64,000 nucleotides of DNA from the NCBI GenBank assembly GCA_021776825.1, contig JAJFFG010000005.1:1-64000 (forward strand), read 5' to 3'. The notes under the pieces are model-generated. The model saw nothing but the letters and a program-made list of their open reading frames with translations. It made no database searches and was not told the DNA's origin. The position numbers and the translations under genes were made by a program. How positions within the stretch are numbered: the stretch's first letter is position 1; each line of letters begins with the position of its first letter. The stretch is from Planctomycetota bacterium (lineage in GTDB: Bacteria; Planctomycetota; JAJSAM01; JAJVHW01). Below are positions 60,269 to 64,000 of the stretch, piece by piece.

Positions 60269-60829
60269 TCAGCGCGCGCCGAGCAGCATGCCGTCGCGGA
60301 GCGCCGCGGCCGTGTCGCCGTCGACGAGCCGTGCGACCAACGCCGTCGCGAACTCGAGCGCGGTCCCGGGCCCCGCGCTCGTCACGATCGGGCCGTCTTC
60401 CACCACGCGCGCATCGGACCGCTCGGACGCCGAGACGAGTTGATCCCGAAACGACGGGTAGGCCGTGGCCCGCCGTCCGGTGAGGAGTCCCGCCGCCTCG
60501 AGCGCGATGGGCGCGGCGCAGATCGCTGCGGCCGTCCCGCCGGCGTCGACGACCTGGCGCAGCGCCGCGAGCACGCGCGAGTCGTCGCGCAGAGTCGCCG
60601 CGCCGGGCATGCCTCCGGGCAGCACGACGGCGTCGTACGCGTCGCCCGCGATCGCCTCGTCCAACGTCGCGTCCGCACTCACGATGATCCCGTGTGCGCC
60701 CCGCACGCTGCGCTCGCCCAGCGAGGCCGTCGTCACGTCGACACCGCCGCGGCGAAGGACGTCGATGATCGTCACGGCCTCGATCTCCTCGAAGCCATCG
60801 GCCAGCGGAACCAGGACTCGGACCGGCAT
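60269..60829 (-). CDS. DJ-1/PfpI family protein
   Basis: 186 residues of the DJ-1/YajL fold. Cys104 in AAICAAPIALE is the conserved reactive nucleophile-elbow cysteine, the acidic partner lies in GFEEIEAV near the start, and LPGGMPGAATLRDD is a family block. DJ-1 proteins have been linked to protection against oxidative and carbonyl stress; the exact activity cannot be read from sequence. It ends the minus-strand group with the DUF4340 and GldG-like genes, 12 bp downstream of the former. Confidence 0.92.
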   Translation of the reverse strand: MPVRVLVPLADGFEEIEAVTIIDVLRRGGVDVTTASLGERSVRGAHGIIVSADATLDEAIAGDAYDAVVLPGGMPGAATLRDDSRVLAALRQVVDAGGTAAAICAAPIALEAAGLLTGRRATAYPSFRDQLVSASERSDARVVEDGPIVTSAGPGTALEFATALVARLVDGDTAAALRDGMLLGAR

Positions 60830-60841
60830 GCGTGCCTCCGC

Positions 60842-62680
60842 CTACTCGTCGTCGCCGGGTGTCCCGGGCGCGTCCTCGTCGGGCACCGATTCGGGAGCCG
60901 GAGCACCGACCAGCGACTCAGCGTCCGGCACGAACGACGCGCCGTCGACGGTGAACGCGTGGCCGCCGAGTACGAGAGTGAGGCCGCCGTCGTCGGAGTC
61001 GTGAACGACGAACGTCAGCGGCTCGCCCTCCTTCCGCTCCACCGTCACCGACTGTCCGGCGCTGCTCGGAGAGGCCGCGATTGCGGTCACCTCGAGCTCC
61101 AGGAGCTCGTCGACGAAGCGCGTGACGCGCAGTCCCTTGCTCGGGCCCTCGACGCCATCGCGAACGAGCGTCCACTCGCGCTCGCCCTGGACCAACGCGA
61201 ACTGCTCAACGCCGGCCGCCGACACGGCGATCCGCGTGATCGCGTCGCGCTCCCACCCGTCCATCAGTCGCGTCTCGAAGAGACTCAGCGGATCGGGGAT
61301 CAGGCGCTCGACGGAGTCACCGGCCAGCGCCATGAGTCGGGACGGATTGTCCGGGAGGATGGCGATGCGGTCGGAGCCGGCAGCGGGCTTCGCGCCGACG
61401 CGGATGGTCCTCAGCTCGTCGTCGGCCACGCCGTGGGCGCCGTACGCGATCGTGATCTCGGTCTCGAGCTCCGCGGGCCCGTCGACGAAGTCCACTGGGC
61501 GCAGCGAACGCAGAAGCGAGGGCAACGAGCGCAAGAGCTCGTTACGTGGCTCGAGCGGCCAGTTCGGCGAGTGCACGGTCCAGTCGGACTGCGACCGTCC
61601 GTCGGGGCGACGCAGGTCCAGCACGCCCTTTGGACTGGTGATCAGAATGCGGCCGAGCCCATCGTCGACGACGTCGAGCGTCGGCAGGTCGAAGATGGAC
61701 CCGCCGGTTGGGAACAGCCGGTCCCAGGGGTACTTCGCGCACTCGTAGACGACGTCGGGATCCTGCTCGACGTCCAGCCGTGCGAAGAACGTCCCCGAAT
61801 CGCGATCTGCCGCACCGACTGCGGAACGCCGTGTCCCGTCGGCGAGCACGGCGGTGACGCGATACGGCGCTGCGTCGAGCCCGAGGTCCGCACGCCGCGC
61901 AGGATCGACCAGCGTCTTCGCCTGCAGCCCGCCACCGAGTTGCGACAGGAGCGCCTGGACGCCCGACGGCTTCAACGGAAGATCCGCTGCGCCCTGGATG
62001 ACGCTCCATTCCGGTCCCGTCTTGGCCATCACGATGTGCCAGCGCGGCGACGTCAGCTCGATGCGCTCGACGCCTGCGAGTGCGAGCGGCGCGACGCCCA
62101 TGTCGTAGAACGTCTCGGGCTGGGGCGCCGTCGGCGTTGACTCGCCCGCCGGCGTGCGGGCCAGCCCGAGCACGCTCCGTAGATCGCGACTCACGAAGTA
62201 CGCGACGGACTCCAACTCGGGACTGTGCCGAAGGCGTACGAACGCGCCATTCTGTCCAGAGCTGCGTCCGACGAGCACCGACGCCAGATCGCCGGACGCG
62301 CCACGCAGGATGACGCCCACACCGCGATCGTCCGAGAGGTCGAACGACGCGAGCTTGGCGGGATCGTCCAGGCGCTCCTCAGCGCGCGCCGAGGCCAACG
62401 TCTCGATCAACTTCGCGACGACGCCCGTCGACGCAGGAGCGCGGAACGGGTCGAGCACGAGCCAGCGATCGCCGTCCTTCTGGATGCGGAATGAGTCCGA
62501 GAGTCCCGGACCGCGAATCTCCAGCTCGAGGACGTCGGCGGCCGTGAACGGCGCGCTGCCCAGTCCCCGCAACGCGACCTGATCGCGCAGGGCGCCGGCC
62601 TCCGGACGCGAGACCTCCTTCTTCACGACCGCTGCCACCAGCAGTGCGAACAGGATCGAGAGGATCACGATGTGACGCAT
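60842..62680 (-). CDS. DUF4340 domain protein
   Basis: 612 residues. An N-terminal membrane segment (HIVILSILFALLVAAVV) is followed by two DUF4340-like beta-rich regions, for example FRIQKDGDRWLVLDPFRAPAS near the start and RWHIVMAKTGPEWSVIQGAAD in the middle. The start follows from GGAGG about eight bases before the ATG at 62680; an ATG 36 bases earlier would overlap the next gene. DUF4340 proteins sit beside GldG-type proteins and an ABC transporter in many bacteria, as here, and probably form one envelope complex. Confidence 0.87.
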   Translation of the reverse strand: MRHIVILSILFALLVAAVVKKEVSRPEAGALRDQVALRGLGSAPFTAADVLELEIRGPGLSDSFRIQKDGDRWLVLDPFRAPASTGVVAKLIETLASARAEERLDDPAKLASFDLSDDRGVGVILRGASGDLASVLVGRSSGQNGAFVRLRHSPELESVAYFVSRDLRSVLGLARTPAGESTPTAPQPETFYDMGVAPLALAGVERIELTSPRWHIVMAKTGPEWSVIQGAADLPLKPSGVQALLSQLGGGLQAKTLVDPARRADLGLDAAPYRVTAVLADGTRRSAVGAADRDSGTFFARLDVEQDPDVVYECAKYPWDRLFPTGGSIFDLPTLDVVDDGLGRILITSPKGVLDLRRPDGRSQSDWTVHSPNWPLEPRNELLRSLPSLLRSLRPVDFVDGPAELETEITIAYGAHGVADDELRTIRVGAKPAAGSDRIAILPDNPSRLMALAGDSVERLIPDPLSLFETRLMDGWERDAITRIAVSAAGVEQFALVQGEREWTLVRDGVEGPSKGLRVTRFVDELLELEVTAIAASPSSAGQSVTVERKEGEPLTFVVHDSDDGGLTLVLGGHAFTVDGASFVPDAESLVGAPAPESVPDEDAPGTPGDDE

Positions 62681-62691
62681 GGTGAGTCCTC

Positions 62692-64000
62692 CTACCTTCC
62701 GTGCTGAGCGTTCCAACGCTCACGCGTACGCATGCGGCCGATGCCGATGCTCAGACCGATGGCGATGATCAGCACCGGCACCACGCCGAGCGGCACGGCC
62801 ATCCAGAACCAGTGCTTGGCACTCGACGGCTCCTCGAACTGCCGCGACCGCGCCGTCTTGCTCCGCACCGTCGCGAGCTCCGGATCGAGGGTCAGCGCCG
62901 AGAGCGAGTTGACGAGCAGGTCCCGGTTGCCGGGGCTTCCGAGGATGCCGTTCCGCCACATGGAGGCAGAGCCCGCGATGATCAGGCGCCCGGGCCCCGG
63001 GACGATCGCGGTTTCCGCGAGATCGGGCGGCGCCGGCAGGGGCCGTCCGTCACGCGACATCTCGAGCTTCGGCGTCCACTTCGGCCGTGGCTGACCCGCG
63101 AACGTGTCCTGGAACTGACCGACGACCTCGACCATCAGTGGGAATGTGCCGAACGCCTGACCCTTTGGCTGGAGATGCGGGGTCCGCAGCGGAATGTCCG
63201 CGGGGATCTGCCACGCTTCGTTCGTCGTCGAGAGCAGCGTTGTCGACTCGAGGAGCAGCGCCGCGAGCCGCTCCTCGTTCAGGTCGAGCGCACTGCCCCA
63301 GAGGTAGTTCACCGGGGCCAGCCGCTCGGTGATCGCGTGGTCCGTGTTGATCTGCTCGGGCGCCACGAGGATGTGCATCGGCGGGTCCACGCGCGGGCCG
63401 CTGCCGCGCATCCGCTCCAAGAGGTTGTTCGGCGACGGAGGCAGCGTCAGCACGAACTTGCCCTTGTCCTGCATGAGGATGTCGGTGCTGAGGTTCACCC
63501 CCTGCGGTGAGAGCACGGCGTCGAGGCCGGGGTCCACGTCCTCGCGGCGGATCGAGATTGCACCGTTGGTAGAGCGTGGGTAGTCCCACCCGAAGCGCTG
63601 CGCCGCGATCAGCACCGGCTTGCCGGAGACGAGCGCCTTGTTCACCTCGTAGCGTCCGCGATCGTCGAGCTCGACCGGTCCGATCAGGACGAGAGCGTCG
63701 TAGTCCGCCGGCATCGGCTCGTGCTGCGTCAGCCCGATGCGGACGACGTCGAACTTCTGCTGCTGTAGAAAGCCCGCGATCTGGGAGTACGGATCAGGCA
63801 GAGGCTGGCCTTGCTGCCGGTACATCTGCTCGAGCTGCGGGTCCATCGGCTGTTTGCCGAGGTGCAGGGCGATGCGCGGCGGCGCGTCGCGGACCAGTCG
63901 GGAGACCGTGCCGGCCACGAGGGACTCGAGGTCCGGCAGCCGCTCCGGAACCATCTGGTGGATCAGCTCCTCGTCCTTCTCGCGGTAGGTCAGACCGAGC
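62692..64000 (-). CDS. GldG-like ABC transporter auxiliary protein (5' end outside the window)
   Basis: At least 436 residues are visible; the frame continues beyond base 64000 (LGLTYREKDEELIHQM precedes the first internal Met). It has the ABC-type auxiliary/GldG layout: an extracytoplasmic alpha/beta domain (FDVVRIGLTQHEPMPADYDALVLIGP, then KPVLIAAQRFGWDY), LTLDPELATVRSKTARSR, and a C-terminal membrane segment (WMAVPLGVVPVLIIAIGLSIG). In Bacteroidetes GldG belongs to a gliding-related ABC transporter; here an ABC transporter role is inferred. It is 11 bp upstream of the DUF4340 gene, in one operon. Confidence 0.87.
   Translation of the reverse strand, partial: LGLTYREKDEELIHQMVPERLPDLESLVAGTVSRLVRDAPPRIALHLGKQPMDPQLEQMYRQQGQPLPDPYSQIAGFLQQQKFDVVRIGLTQHEPMPADYDALVLIGPVELDDRGRYEVNKALVSGKPVLIAAQRFGWDYPRSTNGAISIRREDVDPGLDAVLSPQGVNLSTDILMQDKGKFVLTLPPSPNNLLERMRGSGPRVDPPMHILVAPEQINTDHAITERLAPVNYLWGSALDLNEERLAALLLESTTLLSTTNEAWQIPADIPLRTPHLQPKGQAFGTFPLMVEVVGQFQDTFAGQPRPKWTPKLEMSRDGRPLPAPPDLAETAIVPGPGRLIIAGSASMWRNGILGSPGNRDLLVNSLSALTLDPELATVRSKTARSRQFEEPSSAKHWFWMAVPLGVVPVLIIAIGLSIGIGRMRTRERWNAQHGR

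Overview
The window is a dense, high-GC bacterial chromosome segment with short intergenic gaps, many ATGA/GTGA-type overlaps and frequent GTG or TTG starts. The gene content suggests a member of the Planctomycetota: a YdjY-domain protein, a squalene-cyclase-like secreted repeat protein, von Willebrand/HEAT secreted proteins, a type II pseudopilin, carboxypeptidase-regulatory-like surface proteins, and a protein kinase with a C-terminal membrane anchor. Phylum placement is inference, because no rRNA gene is present.

Layout. 1-3.2 kb: a short terminal-repeat element, NAD(P)HX dehydratase, type II asparaginase, a DUF151 nuclease-like protein and tRNA-Ser(UGA). 3.3-7.8 kb: a large VWA/HEAT secreted protein, tRNA-Ser(GCU) and a 1.1 kb gene-free repeat cluster. 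7.8-20.7 kb: a disulfide reductase/arsenate reductase pair, a DUF2959 lipoprotein, Rsm22, a carboxypeptidase-regulatory protein, M18 aminopeptidase, SGNH hydrolase, a secreted gluzincin-like protein and an M36-like metalloprotease. 20.7-24.6 kb (minus strand): an alkaline-phosphatase-superfamily/glycosyltransferase fusion, a squalene-cyclase-like protein and an O6-methylguanine-DNA methyltransferase whose catalytic Cys codon is TGA. 25-33 kb: a zinc-finger/sigma factor pair, a decayed sugar dehydrogenase-cytochrome gene, a Cys-repeat lipoprotein, YceI, a BFD-type [2Fe-2S] protein and a Ser/Thr kinase. 33-47 kb: ClpC, a YdjY/membrane protein/inositol-phosphate synthase run, PurF, a 988-residue surface protein, and QueA. 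47-55 kb: LigA, ThiE, a second repeat cluster, GroES-GroEL. 55-64 kb: pseudopilin, oligoribonuclease, an aldo/keto reductase pseudogene, a PaaZ/BoxD-type aldehyde dehydrogenase, a DJ-1 protein, and a DUF4340/GldG-type gliding or ABC-auxiliary pair that runs off the end.

The most striking single observation is the methyltransferase at 20682-21212. The reading frame is intact on both sides of one in-frame TGA that sits exactly at the alkyl-accepting cysteine (PCHR motif), and a hairpin of the size and spacing expected for a bacterial SECIS lies just downstream. It is either an undescribed-looking selenoprotein or a very precise inactivation.

A second theme is small mobile DNA. At least three terminal-repeat families and a long composite repeat family are present. 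54-55-bp hairpins sit at CTAG sites that double as the TAG stop codons of four genes. A 269-bp element inserted at the queA stop codon in a way that recreates it. A 231-bp element has split an aldo/keto reductase gene. Composite repeats cluster around the two tRNA-Ser genes and upstream of groES.
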